Of a stretch of DNA of 64,000 nt, positions 12,501 to 25,600 are shown piece after piece. Below the pieces are notes generated by a model, which was not told the DNA's origin, made no database searches, and saw nothing but the letters and a program-made list of their open reading frames with translations. The position numbers and the translations under genes were made by a program. The stretch comes from Cyprinodon diabolis. Lineage: Eukaryota; Chordata; Actinopteri; Cyprinodontiformes; Cyprinodontidae. The first letter of the stretch is position 1, and each line of letters starts with the position of its first letter. The DNA is taken from contig CM060076.1 of the NCBI GenBank assembly GCA_030533445.1, positions 24,042,603-24,106,602 on the forward strand, read 5' to 3'.

Positions 12501-13087
12501 TCCCCCCATAAACAGATGAATATCAATACAGAATGAAGACACCATCTCTGTTATTTATTACAGATAAAAGCAGATGGTGAAGAGGAATTCAAAAGCTTGA
12601 TACCTGGTCTGGGCCAACTGGAAGAGAAGTGAAGACTTTCATCAGTTTATCAGTATCTTTTGCCAGCTGGTTACCCTGCTGCTGCTTCTGTTGACTGATG
12701 CACAAAAAGGATTCATATTCTCAAGATGTCTCTTTTTGTCATGGTACTCTGGTAAACTATTAGGTCTAATATACTTCTAAGCTATTTTTTTGTTAAATAT
12801 TCAGATAAGAAATTCCAACAAATCCTAAATAAACTCACAGATTCTGTCTGAGCTGGCTGCTGTCCTGGTCAGTACCCAGCAGGTGCACTGCTCTCTGCAG
12901 CTCTGAGGCTGTGCAAGAAGGAGGGGAAATACATTATAATTTATATAGAGAGTTTTAGCATAGAGCCTGTTAACTAAGCTGATCACAATATGTCTGTATT
13001 ACTCAGAAGCGTGATCCTCTGGATGTTGGAGCTGATGTTCTGGACCAAAGCATTGGGATCCTCAGGAGTCCCAGCATAGTACGCCAT
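6566..13087 (-). CDS. stx7: Syntaxin-7 (syntaxin-7/12 family Qa-SNARE)
   Basis: This is a t-SNARE of early/late endosomes and lysosomes, which drives endosomal membrane fusion. Nine coding exons join with consistent phases: 13087-13003, 12908-12839, 12694-12604, 12494-12357, 10927-10898, 10761-10681, 10578-10506, 7132-7050, 6661-6566 (747 nt, 248 residues). The start is [12 protein letters not shown] in a good Kozak context. The N-terminal Habc region is about residues 10-120. The SNARE motif is about 150-217 ([37 protein letters not shown]). Its zero-layer glutamine is Q185, which marks it as a Qa-SNARE. A C-terminal anchor at about 224-245 ([20 protein letters not shown]) ends in AVKK. The SNARE half resembles syntaxin-7 more than syntaxin-12, and human chromosome 6 neighbours support this. 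stx7l or stx12 remain possible names. The linker exon of 30 nt uses a weak donor (GAT/GTACCT). Confidence 0.9.
8035..8074. repeat. Perfect 16-bp hairpin
   Basis: AAACTACTACATTTAG at 8035-8050 is exactly reverse-complementary to 8059-8074, with an 8-nt spacer. It lies in a stx7 intron. Confidence 0.8.
8540..8875 (+). repeat. 20-bp minisatellite, left arm of foldback element
   Basis: About 17 tandem copies of a 20-bp unit alternate between two subtypes, GCCGCAACACAAATACAAGA and GCCGCAACACAATTACAAAA. There are no unique spacers, so it is not a CRISPR array. Confidence 0.9.
9055..9425 (-). repeat. 20-bp minisatellite, right arm of foldback element
   Basis: This is the same 20-bp unit as at 8540-8875 in inverted orientation (TGTGTTGCGGCTCTTGTATT), about 18 copies. 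Together the two arms could pair over some 300 bp. Confidence 0.9.
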
Positions 13088-13859
13088 GGTGAAAGCTGCA
13101 AAAGCACAGGCAGAGTTCATTCATTAAGTCATGCTGAGAGCCAATTATCATAGTGATCACACTCTTGTAATCTCATGACTAACACATGACAGTTGTTTAA
13201 CATGTAGCCATATCTGTGCAATGCATTTCAGTGTCTATTCTGGTTTAATACCAGCTGTTACTTTAGATATCGTAAGCATTTATTTGCAAGAAACTTATTA
13301 GATGAGGCTTCTACAAAGATATTAGTCTTATATGAACCACCCATGGAGGCTTTTGTGTTCTGTCAGCAGTAAAGATACCCATTGGAACAACAGTAGATAT
13401 TCCTTGAGTATGTTAAAACTTTAATAAGTTGATTAAAAAAAAATAGTAATCAGTTTTCTTCAGCTAAATAAGCACAAAGCACCACTACCCTTCCCCTACT
13501 TCTGACTGCAAAGTGGTGGTCAGCTGACTTACAGGGGTTTACAAGATTGGGCTGATTGGAAGCATTTCCAGACATGGAAATCATAGTCCTGACTTAAAAA
13601 CCAGGCCCACTGTTGGCAAGCTTTGGGCTGCATTTGGTGCTCTAAAACGGGCAAAAAGGTAAAAAGAAATCAGGTAATAATGTGCAGGCAGGGAAACAAC
13701 TGAAATGTGCAGGATAAGGTTTCTGAGGACCACTGCTTTATTCAGTAATTTCTTAAATTGACTAAAATCATTTATTCTTAATGTTTTATTAAATCTATTT
13801 GTAAAAAAACAACATATAGTGTAATTTATGCTACAAAGGGAAGATTTGTTGTTTTTGGC

Positions 13860-13965
13860 TTCAGCTAAAAGGGATAGAATAGAACAGAAAATCTCTTTAT
13901 TGTCCCACAATGGAGAAATTTTGGTATTTACAGCAGCAATAGAATTATAAAAAAAAACGGTCACA
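13860..13965. repeat. LINE-like 3' tail fragment
   Basis: The phrase CTCTTTATTGTCCCACAATG followed by GAGAAATTT is a common signature at the 3' end of fish L2/Rex-like retroelements. Only this tail is visible. Family assignment is uncertain. Confidence 0.4.
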
Positions 13966-14223
13966 AAAATGCATACCTTAGAAAAGTGTATAAGAATAAC
14001 ATAATAGTGAAGACTTAAAATATAAGTAATAAAATACTATACTGTAAAGTGTTTTAACAATATAAATACTGTGCACCTTTATACATAAGAAATACACCGC
14101 TATGGACACTTTTACAGTAATGGATTTTTGAAAATAGCAGCAAAATCAGAGATGTGCAAAATGACAACAGTTATCTAAATGAATAAGATAAAAACTGTGC
14201 AAAATCAGCATGAATAAAACAAC

Positions 14224-14254
14224 TTATTGAGGTTGTTGGGAACAACCTCAATAA
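14224..14254. repeat. Perfect 14-bp hairpin
   Basis: TTATTGAGGTTGTT at 14224-14237 is exactly reverse-complementary to 14241-14254 with a 3-nt loop (GGG). It lies in the first stx7 intron. Confidence 0.8.
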
Positions 14255-15589
14255 AGCAACATTGTGCAAGTTTTGACCCAAATATCAGATTCTAATATAA
14301 AGAGAGAGACTATCTGTTACAGGTCTAGTGCCCCTAGTGGCTAAATGTGAAATAAGATCATGTTACAACATCTTGTGGTAAATATTTGCATAAAAACCAG
14401 GATAGACTGAAGCAGAGGTATTTTCCCCCATGGTGATCAAATTGTTATAATCTCATATTAACCTATGCCTAATCCACAGAATCCCAACTAGATGTCAGAG
14501 TAGATAACACTGGAAGTCTCATTTGAATGTTCTGGGCTACTAATGCTTGTTTTCTGTTACCTTCTATATGATAGAACATCTTAAAAGAAATTTGATCATC
14601 TTTACAACTTAAAAATAAAAGTGTATCAGGCAAACATTTTATCATTGAAGTTGGCCAGCTGTCTTTTGATAAAATAGTCAGAGTAAGCACTTTCACAATG
14701 TCTTTTCGTTCATTAAACACATTAACTTCTTCCTCTTTTTTTCCACCCAGCACATACCAGTACTCTAATTCACTACTGCTGTATATATTTGAAAAACAAT
14801 GTCAGATAAAGATCAGAAAAACTGGAATGAACTGAACTGTGATGATATTGTAACTGCTTTATCTTCTGTTTGGGTAAAAACTACAGCTTCCTACAATTAT
14901 CCCATGGTAAAACCTGATCATTCCATCCAATCACCATTTTATTCTGTTCATTACCTAATTCACTCAGGTATGAAAATAAATATCTGCAACCTTGATAAAC
15001 ACTGATATCAGTATGAGCCAGAACAACAGCAGATTATTGATCCATATGATTTCACTCAGTAAAAGGAACTTACTTTAAAATAAACAATCAAAACCTAGTT
15101 ACATGTATTTAACCCTTTATAAGGCAAGTTACCGTTTTTGGAGCCCCTCCCCCCCGGTCCCTCAGTGAGGTCTAGAAGCAAGAGATCTATATCCAGACAT
15201 TCAGCAAAGATACTGCTATATGGCTGTACATCTTATTTTGGCATTTGACCAATTAGATGAGCCTTTGAATGATATATATTACCTACTGTAAATTAAGTTG
15301 GAAAAAAGAATAACAAGTCAAAAAAAGGTAAAAAGCTAATTAAAAAGTTAGAAAGTAAAGCTAAAGGGTTAATAAGCCTCTAAGTCTATGTTGAACCAAA
15401 AGAAAATGTGTGTCTCTTTCACTCTCAGAGTGTTTTTTATTCATTTCTTATAGAAGCACTTTTGTTATTTTTCTTAATATATTCAGGCAAGTTGGCGTTT
15501 CTTGTTATTACATTAATATTAATTTTTGCATTCAAAATATAAATTTTTTGAATGTTATAAAGATAATAAGGTATTGTCCTGGATTCCAA

Positions 15590-15905
15590 TAACACACTAC
15601 AAAAAAATCTAAAAATTGGTGAAAATGTCCTAAAATAACTGAATTTACCCTTAATTTGAGTAGGCGAATAAGTAAATCTCCCAGTGGAAGGAGCATTTTT
15701 ATCCTTAAAGTCAGATTATTTGATATTATGCACTTGAAATAGGAGACCGCACTTTTTTTCCCCTTATTTTAAATGTAAATTTCCTTATTCCAATTGCAAA
15801 GTGTCTTACTTACCTGCTCAATTCAAGAAAAAATTCACTTATTTTAAGAGAAAATTACTTAATTTAGATATGAAGTCTTTCACTGAGTGCCCTATAAAGG
15901 TTTAA
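15590..15905. mobile_element. Degenerate MITE related to 1482-1595
   Basis: It starts ACACACTACAAAAAAA and contains TTACCTGCTCAATTCAAG and TTATTTTAAGAGAAAATTAC, echoing the 1482-1595 copy. The right end (TTTCACTGAGTGCC) is worn. It is non-coding. Confidence 0.4.
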
Positions 15906-16501
15906 AATGGCAGCTAAACTAAAGGTAGATTAAAAATGCAGACTGAATGGCGCCCATTGGAAAGGAGCTCCTAGAATTAAAACAAATATGGATTAGTTTT
16001 CAGTAGGCAGGGTTGGGCCAGGAGGAGTCATACTGTGGGCCAGCCATGCACACTTCCTGTAACTTATAAGGACCGAACCAGCCTGTAAGGCCCCATCTGC
16101 TACCCTGTCACAGCCTGTAAATGCATTTTATGATACTGATTTCCATAAAATGTCAGCTCTGTTGTTATTTGCGCCATATTTTGGCTCTTTCTGTCATGTG
16201 TCCCTATGGAAGCGACGGGAATGCGGAAATGACGCGAGGCGTTTCTCTGCTCAACTAAATAAAAAACATAATATATCATTAACTACCAGGTATTTATGTC
16301 TAAACTATGTGAGTTAAAACAGCTGGTACGAACATGTAGCCAACAGCGAGTCAGCAAGTTGTAAAATCCCTGCAACCTGCGGGGTTTTTCGGATTTTTCC
16401 GCCGCAGTGAGCTGCGGTTATCTAAACTCGCTCTACATCTAACGTGTGAAGCCCTGACACTGTCAGGTTCGGTTCGGTCCCGGACGAGTTTCGTACTTTA
16501 C

Positions 16502-16625
16502 CTTTGTTGAGGTTCTCAGCAGCAGAGTGTTTCCTGATTTCCAGCCACTCCCCTGTCACATGATGCCTGCTGCAGCTGTAGCTGCAGGCCGTCTGCCCGG
16601 CCTCAATGATCAAACACAAGGTTTC
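16502..16625 (-). promoter_or_regulatory. stx7: stx7 first exon (5'UTR) and core promoter region
   Basis: The minus strand reads GAGAACCTCAACAAAG then GTAAAG, a good splice donor at 16502. The DNA over 16380-16625 is GC-richer than its surroundings, as expected for a housekeeping promoter or first exon. TCACATGA at 16556-16563 is TCATGTGA on the minus strand, an M-box/CLEAR-like E-box. The transcription start is inferred to be near 16600. The 10-kb repeat element starts only about 20-40 bp further upstream. Splicing from here to 13095 is inferred. Confidence 0.5.
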
Positions 16626-16639
16626 AGAGATCCGAAAAC

Positions 16640-19600
16640 TACACTAGAGGTTTAGGGCCACTGGAAAAAAAAAGTTAACTGATTTTAAAATTTTATTTCA
16701 GTATAATATGAGGATTTAAAGTCATAATTCTGACTTTAATCTCAGAATTTTGACCTTTTTTCTCAGAATTCTGACTTTGATCTCAGAATTCAGATTTTTT
16801 TTTTCTAGGAATTCTGACTTTGATCTCAAAATTCTGACTTTTTTTCTTAGAATTCTGTCTTTAATCTCAAATTCTGACCTTTTTTCTGAGAATTCTGACT
16901 TTGATCTCAGAATTCTGATTTTTTTTTCTAGGAATTTTGACTTTGATCTCAAAATTCTGACTTAAATCTCAGAATTCTGACTTTATTTTACTCAGAATTC
17001 TGACTTTAATCTATGAATTCTGTCTTTAATCTCAAATTCTGACTTAAATCTCAGAATTCTGACTTTTTTTACTTAGAATTCTGACTTTAATCTCAGAATT
17101 CTGACCTTTTTTCTCATAATTCTGTCTTTAATCTCAAATTCTGACTTAAATCTCAGAATTCTGACTTTTTTTTACTTAGAATTCTGACTTTAATCTCAGA
17201 ATTCTGACTTTTTTTCTTAGAATTCTGACTTTAATCTCAGAATTCTGACTTTTTTTCTTAGAATTCTGACTTTAATCTCAGAATTCTGACCTTTTTTCTC
17301 AGAATTCTGTCTTTAATCTCAAATTCTGACTTTTTTTTCTTAGAATTCTGACTTTAATCTCAGAATTAGGATTTTTTTCCCCGTAGAATTCTGACTTTAA
17401 TCTCAGAATTCTGACTTTGATCTCAGAATTCTATTTTTTCTCAGAATTCTGACTTTTTTTCTTAGAATTCTGACTTTATTCTCACAATCCTGACTTTAAT
17501 CTTACAATTCTGACTTTTTTTTCCTAGGAATTCTGACTTTGATCTCAGAATTCTAACTATTTTTTCTCAGAATTCTGACTTATTTTTCTTAGAATTCTGA
17601 CTTTATTCTCATAATTCTGACTTTATTCTCACAATTCTGACTTTAATCTCACAATTCTGACTTTTTTTTCTCAGAATTCTGACTTTAATCTCAGAATTTT
17701 GACTTTTTTTCTTAGAATCCTGACTTTGATCTCAGAATTCTAACCTTTTTCTCAGAATTCTGACTTTAATCTCAGAATTCTGACTTTTTTTTCTAAGAAT
17801 TCTGACTTTAATCTCAGAATTCTGATTTTTTTTTCTAGGAAATCTGAATTTGATCTCAAAATTCTGACTTTTTTTCTCAGAATTCTGTCTTTAATCTCAA
17901 ATTCTGACTTTTTTTTCTTAGAATTCTGACTTAAATCTCAGAATTCTGACTTTTATTTACTTAGAATTCTGACTTTAATCTATGAATTCTGTCTTTAATC
18001 TCAAATTCTGACTTAAATCTCAGAATTCTGACTTTTTTTACTTAGAATTCTGACTTTAATCTCAGAATTCTGACCTTTTTTCTCAGAATTTTGTCTTTAA
18101 TCTCAAATTCTGACTTAAATCTCAGAATTCTGACTTTTTTTTTACTTTGAATTCTGACTTTAATCACAGAATTCTGACTTTTTTTCTTAGAATTTTGACT
18201 TTAATCTCAGAATTCTGACCTTTTTTCTCAGAATTCTGTCTTTAATCTCAAATTCTGACTTTTTTTTCTTAGAATTCTGACTTTATTCTCAGAATTCTGA
18301 TTTTATTTTCTGTAGAATTCTGACTTTAATCTCAGAATTCTATTTTTTCTCAGAATTCTGACTTTTTTTTCTTAGAATTCTGACTTTATTCTCACAATCC
18401 TGACTTTAATCTTACAATTCTGACTTTTTTTTTCTCAGAATTCTGACTTTAATCTCAGAATTTTGACTTTTTTTCTAAGAATTCTGACTTATTTTTCTTA
18501 GAATCCTGACTTTATTCTCATAATTCTGACTTTATTATCACAATTCTGACTTTAATCTCACAATTCTGACTTTTTTTTCTCAGAATTCTGACTTTAATCT
18601 CAGAATTTTGATTTTTTTTTCTAAGAATTCTGACTTTAATCTCAGAATTCTGATTTTTTTTTCTGGGAAATCTGACTTTGATCTCAAAATTCTGACTTTT
18701 TTTCTCAGAATTCTGTCTTTAATCTCAGAATTCTGACTATTTTTTCTCAGAATTCTGACTTATTTTTCTTAGAATTCTGACTTTATTCTCATAATTCTGA
18801 CTTTATTCTCATAATTCTGACTTTAATCTCAGAATTTTGACTTTTTTTCTTAGAATCCTGACTTTAATATCAGAATTCTGACCTTTGTTTTTTTTTTCTC
18901 TAGGAAATCTGACTTTGATCTAAAAATTCTGACTTTTTTTCTCAGAATTCTGTCTTTAATCTCAGAATTCTGATTTTTTTGCCCGTAGAATTCTGACTTT
19001 AATCTCAGAATTCTGACTTTGATCTCAGAATTCAATTTTTTTCTCAGAATTCTGACTTTTTTTTCTTAGAATTCTGACTTTATTCTCACAATCCTGACTT
19101 TAATCTTACAAGTCTGACTTTTTTTTTCTAGGAATTCTGACTTTGATCTCAGAATTCTGACTTATTTTTCTTAGAATTCTGACTTTATTCTCATAATTCT
19201 GACTTTATTCTCATAATTCTGACTTTAATCTCAGAATTTTGACTTTTTTTCTTAGAATCCTGACTTTAATATCAGAATTCTGACCTTTTTCTCAGAATTC
19301 TGACTTTAATCTCAGAATTCTGTTTTTTTTTCTCTAGGAAATCTGACTTTGATCTAAAAATTCTGACTTTTTTTCTCAGAATTCTGTCTTTAATCTCAGA
19401 ATTCTGATTTTTTTGCCCGTAGAATTCTGACTTTAATCTCAGAATTCTGACTTTGATCTCAGAATTCAATTTTTTTCTCAGAATTCTGACTTTTTTTTCT
19501 TAGAATTCAGACTTTATTCTCACAGTCCTGACTTTAATCTTACAATTCTGACTTTTTTTTTTCTAGGAATTCTGACTTTGATCTCAGAATTCTGACTTAT

Positions 19601-22600
19601 TTTTCTTAGAATTCTGACTTTATTCTCATAATTCTGACTTTATTCTCACAATTCTGACTTTAATCTCACAATTCTTACTTTTTTTTCTCAGAATTCTGAC
19701 TTTAATCTCAGAATTTTGACTTTTTTTCTTAGAATCCTGACTTTAATCTCAGAATTCTGACCTTTTTCTCAGAATTCTGACTTTAATCTCAGAATTCTGA
19801 CTTTTTTTCTAGGAATTCTGACTTTAATCTCAGAATTCTGATTTTTTTTTTCTAGGAAATCTGAATTTGATCTCAAAATTCTGACTTTTTTTCTCAGAAT
19901 TCTGTCTTTAATCTCAAATTCTGACTTTTTTTTCTTAGAATTCTGACTTTAATCTCAGAATTCTGATTTTTTTTTCCGTAGAATTCTGACTTTAATCTCA
20001 GAATTCAGACTTTTTTTTTTTAGAATTCTGTCTTTAATCTCAAATTCTGACCTTTTTTCTGAGAATTCTGACTTTGATCTCAGAATTCTGATTTTTTTTT
20101 TTCTAGGAATTTTGACTTTGATCTCAAAATTCTGACTTAAAACTCAGAATTCTGACTTTTTTTTACTTAGAATTCTGACTTTAATCTATGAATTCTGTCT
20201 TTAATCTCAAATTCTGACTTAAATCTCAGAATTCTGACTTTTTTTACTTAGAATTCTGACTTTAATCTCAGAATTCTGACCTTTTTTCTCAGAATTCTGT
20301 CTTTAATCTCAAATTCTGACTTAAATCTCAGAATTCTGACTTTTTTTTTTACTTTGAATTCTGACTTTAATCTCAGAATTCTGACTTTTTTTCTTAGAAT
20401 TTTGACTTTAATCTCAGAATTCTGACCTTTTTTCTCAGAATTCTGTCTTTAATCTCAGAATTCTGACTTTTTTTTTCGTAGAATTCTGACTTTAATCTCA
20501 GAATTCTGACTTTGATCTCAGAATTCTATTTTTTCTCAGAATTCTGACTTTTTTTTCTTAGAATTCTGACTTTATTCTCACAATCCTGACTTTAATCTTA
20601 CAATTCTGACTTTTTTTTCTAGGAATTCTGACTTTGATCTCAGAATTCTAACTATTTTTTCTCAGAATTCTGACTTATTTTTCTTAGAATTCTGACTTTA
20701 TTCTCATAATTCTGACTTTATTCTCACAATTCTGACTTAAATCTCAGAATTCTGACTTTTTTTTCTAAGAATTCTGACTTAAATCTCAGAATTCTGTTTT
20801 TTTTTCTAGGAAATCTGACTCTGATCTCAAAATTCTGACTTTTTTTCTCAGAATTCTGTCTTTGATCTCAGAATTCTGATTTTTTTTGCCCGTAGAATTC
20901 TGACTTTAATCTCAGAATTCTGACTTTGATCTCAGAATTCAATTTTTTCTCAGAATTCGGACTTTTTTTTCTTAGAATTCTGACTTTATTCTCACAATCC
21001 TGACTTTTTTTTACTTAGAATTCTGACTTTAATCTCAGAATTCTGACCTTTTTTCTAGTAATTTTCCCTTTGATCTCAAAATTCTGACTTTTTTCTCAGA
21101 ATTCTTTCTTTAATCTCAAATTCTGACTTAAATCTCAGAATTCTGACTTTTTTTACTTAGAATTCTGACTTTAATCTCAGAATTCTGACTTTTTTTCTTA
21201 GAATCCTGACTTTAATCTCAGAATTCTGACTTTCATCTCACAATTCTGACTTTTTTTTCTCAGAATTCTGACTTTGATCTCAGAAATTTGACTTTTTCTC
21301 TTAGAATCCTGACTTTGATCTCAGAATTCTGACCTTTCTCTCAGAATTCTGACTTTAATCTCAGAATTCTGACTTTTTTTTCTAAGAATTCTGACTTTAA
21401 TCTCAGAATTCTGATTTTTTTTCCCCGTAGAATTCTGACTTTAATCTCAGAATTCTGACTTTTTTTTCTTAGATTTCTGACTTTAATCTCAGAATTCTGA
21501 CCCTTTTCCTCAGAATTCTGACTTTAATCTCAGAATTCTGACTTTTTTTTCTAAGAATTCTGACTTTAATCTCAGAATTCTGATGTTTTTTTCCCGTAGA
21601 ATTCTGACTTTAATCTCAGAATTCAGACTTTTTTTTCTTAGAATTCTGACTTTAATCTCAGAATTCAGATTTTTTTTTTTTGTAGAATTCTGACTATTTT
21701 TCCCTCAGAATTCTGACTTTAATCTCAGAATTCTGACCTTTTTCTTAGAATTCTGACTTTCATCTCAGAATTCTGACTTTAATCTCAGAATTCTGATTTT
21801 TTTTTCTAGGAAATCTGACTTTGATCTCAAAATTCTGACTATTTTTTCTCAGAATTCTGACTTATTTTTCTTAAAATTCTGACTTTATTCTCATAATTCT
21901 GACTTTATTCTCACAATTCTGACTTTAATCTCACAATTTTGACTTTTTTTCTTAGAATCCTGACTTTAATCTCAGAATTCTGACTTTTTTTTCTAAGAAT
22001 TCTGACTTTAATCTCAGAATTCCGATTTTTTTTTTCTAGGAAATCTGACTTTGATCTCAAAATTCTGACTTTTTTTCTCAGAATTCTGTCTTTAATCTCA
22101 GAATTCTGACTTATTTTTCTTAGAATTCTGACTTTATTCTCATAATTCTGACTTTATTCTCACAATTCTGACTTAAATCTCACAATTTTGACTTTTTTTC
22201 TTAGAATCCTGACTTTAATCTCAGAATTCTGACTTTTTTTTCTAAGAATTCTGACTTTAATCTCAGAATTCTGATTTTTTTCTTTCTAGGAAATCTGACT
22301 TTGATCTCAGAATTCTATTTTTTCTCAGAATTCTGACTTTTTTTTCTTAGAATTCTGACTTTATTCTCACAATCCTGACTTTAATCTTACAATTCTGACT
22401 TTTTTTTCTAGGAATTCTGACTTTGATCTCAGAATTCTAACTATTTTTTCTCAGAATTCTGACTTATTTTTCTTAGAATTCTGACTTTATTCTCATAATT
22501 CTGACTTTATTCTCACAATTCTGACTTTAATCTCACAATTTTGACTTTTTTTCTTAGAATCCTGACTTTAATCTCAGAATTCTGACTTTCATCTCATAAT

Positions 22601-25600
22601 TCTGACTTTTTTTTCTCAGAATTCTGACTTTAATCTCAGAAATTTGACTTTTTTTCTTAGAATCCTGACTTTAATCTCAGAATTCTGACCTTTCTCTCAG
22701 AATTCTGACTTTAATCTCAGAATTCTGACTATTTTTTCTAAGAATTCTGACTTTAATCTCAGAATTCTGATTTTTTTTTTCGTAGAATTCTGACTTTAAT
22801 CTCAGAATTCTGACTTTTTTTTCTTAGATTTCTGACTTTAATCTCAGAATTCTGACCCTTTTCCTCAGAATTCTGACTTTTTTTCTTAGAATTCTGACTT
22901 TAATCTCAGAATTCTGATTTTTTTTTTTTTTGTAGAATTCTGACTATTTTTTCCTCAGAATTCTGACTTTTTCTCTCAGAATTCTGAGATGAAATTCAGA
23001 ATTCTGACTTCTTTCTCAGAATCCTGACTTTAATCTCAAATTCTGACTTTAATCTCAGAATTCTGATTTTTTTTCTAGGAAATCTGACTTTGATCTCAAA
23101 ATTCTGACTTTTTTTCTCAGAATTCTGTCTTTAATCTCAGAATTCTGACTATTTTTTCTCAGAATTATGACTTATTTTTCTTAGAATTCTGACTTTATTC
23201 TCATAATTCTGACTTTATTCTCACAATTCTGACTTTAATCTCACAATTTTGACTTTTTTTCTTAGAATCCTGACTTTAATCTCAGAATTCTGACTTTTTT
23301 TTCTAAGAATTCTGACTTTAATCTCAGAATTCTGATTTTTTTTTCTAGGAAATCTGACTTTGATCTCAAAATTCTGACTTTTTTTCTCAGAATTCTGTCT
23401 TTAATCTCAGAATTCTGACTATTTTTTCTCAGAATTCTGACTTATTTTTCTTAGAATTCTGACTTTATTCTCATAATTCTGACTTTATTCTCACAATTCT
23501 GACTTTAATCTCACAATTTTGACTTTTTTTCTTAGAATCCTGACTTTAATCTCAGAATTCTGACTTTCATCTCATAATTCTGACTTTTCTTTCTCAGAAT
23601 TCTGACTTTAATCTCAGAAATTTGACTTTTTTTCTTAGAATCCTGACTTTAATCTCAGAATTCTGACCTTTCTCTCAGAATTCTGACTTTAATCTCAGAA
23701 TTCTGACTATTTTTTCTAAGAATTCTGACTTTAATCTCAGAATTCTGATTTTTTTTTTCGTAGAATTCTGACTTTAATCTCAGAATTCTGACTTTTTTTT
23801 CTTAGATTTCTGACTTTAATCTCAGAATTCTGACCCTTTTCCTCAGAATTCTGACTTTTTTTCTTAGAATTCTGACTTTAATCTCAGAATTCTGATTTTT
23901 TTTTTTTTTGTAGAATTCTGACTATTTTTTCCTCAGAATTCTGACTTTTTCTCTCAGAATTCTGAGATGAAATTCAGAATTCTGACTTCTTTCTCAGAAT
24001 CCTGACTTTAATCTCAAATTCTGACTTTAATCTCAGAATTCTGATTTTTTTTCTAGGAAATCTGACTTTGATCTCAAAATTCTGACTTTTTTTCTCAGAA
24101 TTCTGTCTTTAATCTCAGAATTCTGACTATTTTTTCTCAGAATTATGACTTATTTTTCTTAGAATTCTGACTTTATTCTCATAATTCTGACTTTATTCTC
24201 ACAATTCTGACTTTAATCTCACAATTTTGACTTTTTTTCTTAGAATCCTGACTTTAATCTCAGAATTCTGACTTTCATCTCATAATTCTGACTTTTTTTT
24301 CTCAGAATTCTGACTTTAATCTCAGAAATTTGACTTTTTTTCTTAGAATCCTGACTTTAATCTCAGAATTCTGACCTTTCTCTCAGAATTCTGACTTTAA
24401 TCTCAGAATTCTGACTTTTTTTTCTAAGAATTCTGACTTTAATCTCAGAATTCTGATTTTTTTTCCCGTAGAATTCTGACTTTAATCTCAGAATTCTGAC
24501 TTTTTTTTCTTGGATTTCTGACTTTAATCTCAGAATTCTGACCCTTTTCCTCAGAATTCTGACTTTTTTTCTTAGAATTCTGACTTTAATCTCAGAATTC
24601 TGATTTTTTTTTTTTTTTTTTTGTAGAATTCTGACTATTTTTTCCTCAGAATTCTGACTTTTTCTCTCAGAATTCTGAGATGAAAGTCAGAATTCTGACT
24701 TCTTTCTCAGAATCCTGACTTTAATCTCAAATTCTGACTTTAATCTCAGAATTCTGATTTTTTTTTCTAGGAAATCTGACTTTGATCTCAAAATTCTGAC
24801 TTTTTTTCTCAGAATTCTGTCTTTAATCTCAGAATTCTGACTATTTTTTCTCAGAATTATGACTTATTTTTCTTAGAATTCTGACTTTATTCTCATAATT
24901 CTGACTTTATTCTCACAATTCTGACTTTAATCTCACAATTTTGACTTTTTTTCTTAGAATCCTGACTTTAATCTCAGAATTCTGACTTTTTTTTCTAAGA
25001 ATTCTGACTTTAATCTCAGAATTCTGATTTTTTTTTCTAGGAAATCTGACTTTGATCTCAAAATTCTGACTTTTTTTCTCAGAATTCTGTCTTTAATCTC
25101 AGAATTCTGACTATTTTTTCTCAGAATTCTGACTTATTTTTCTTAGAATTCTGACTTTATTCTCATAATTCTGACTTTATTCTCATAATTCTGACTTTAT
25201 TCTCACAATTCTGACTTTAATCTCACAATTCTGAGTTTTTTTCTCAGAATTCTGACTTTAATCTCAGAATTTTGACTTTTTTTCTTAGAATCCTGACTTT
25301 AATCTCAGAATTCTGACCTTTTTCTCAGAATTCTGACTTTAATCTCAGAATTCTGGCTTTTTTTTCCTAAGAATTCTGACTTTAATCTCAGAATTCTGTT
25401 TTTTTTTTTTCTAGGAAATCTGACTTTGATCTCAAAATTCTGACTTTTTTTTCTCAGAATTCTGTCTTTAATCTCAGAATTCTGATTTTTGTGCCCGTAG
25501 AATTCTGACTTTAATCTCAGAATTCTTACTTTGATCTCAGAATTTAATTTTTTCTCAGAATTCTGTCTTTTTTTTCTTAGAATTCTGACTTTATTCTCAC

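Larger units (their letters stand above)
13088..16501 (-). other. stx7: stx7 5'UTR segment and first intron
   Basis: An acceptor (TTTTGCAG) on the minus strand ends at 13096, leaving about 8 nt of UTR before the ATG. The first intron then runs up to the donor of the upstream exon at 16502. It contains a LINE-like 3' tail (13860-13960), a 14-bp hairpin (14224-14254) and a MITE-like stretch (15590-15900). The rest shows nothing recognisable. Confidence 0.55.

Noticed and set aside
16722..19469. Lys/Glu-rich coiled-coil-like open frames (RILRSKSEFLEKK)
   Set aside because: They are products of the AATTCTGACTTT tandem array and lack splice or promoter context.
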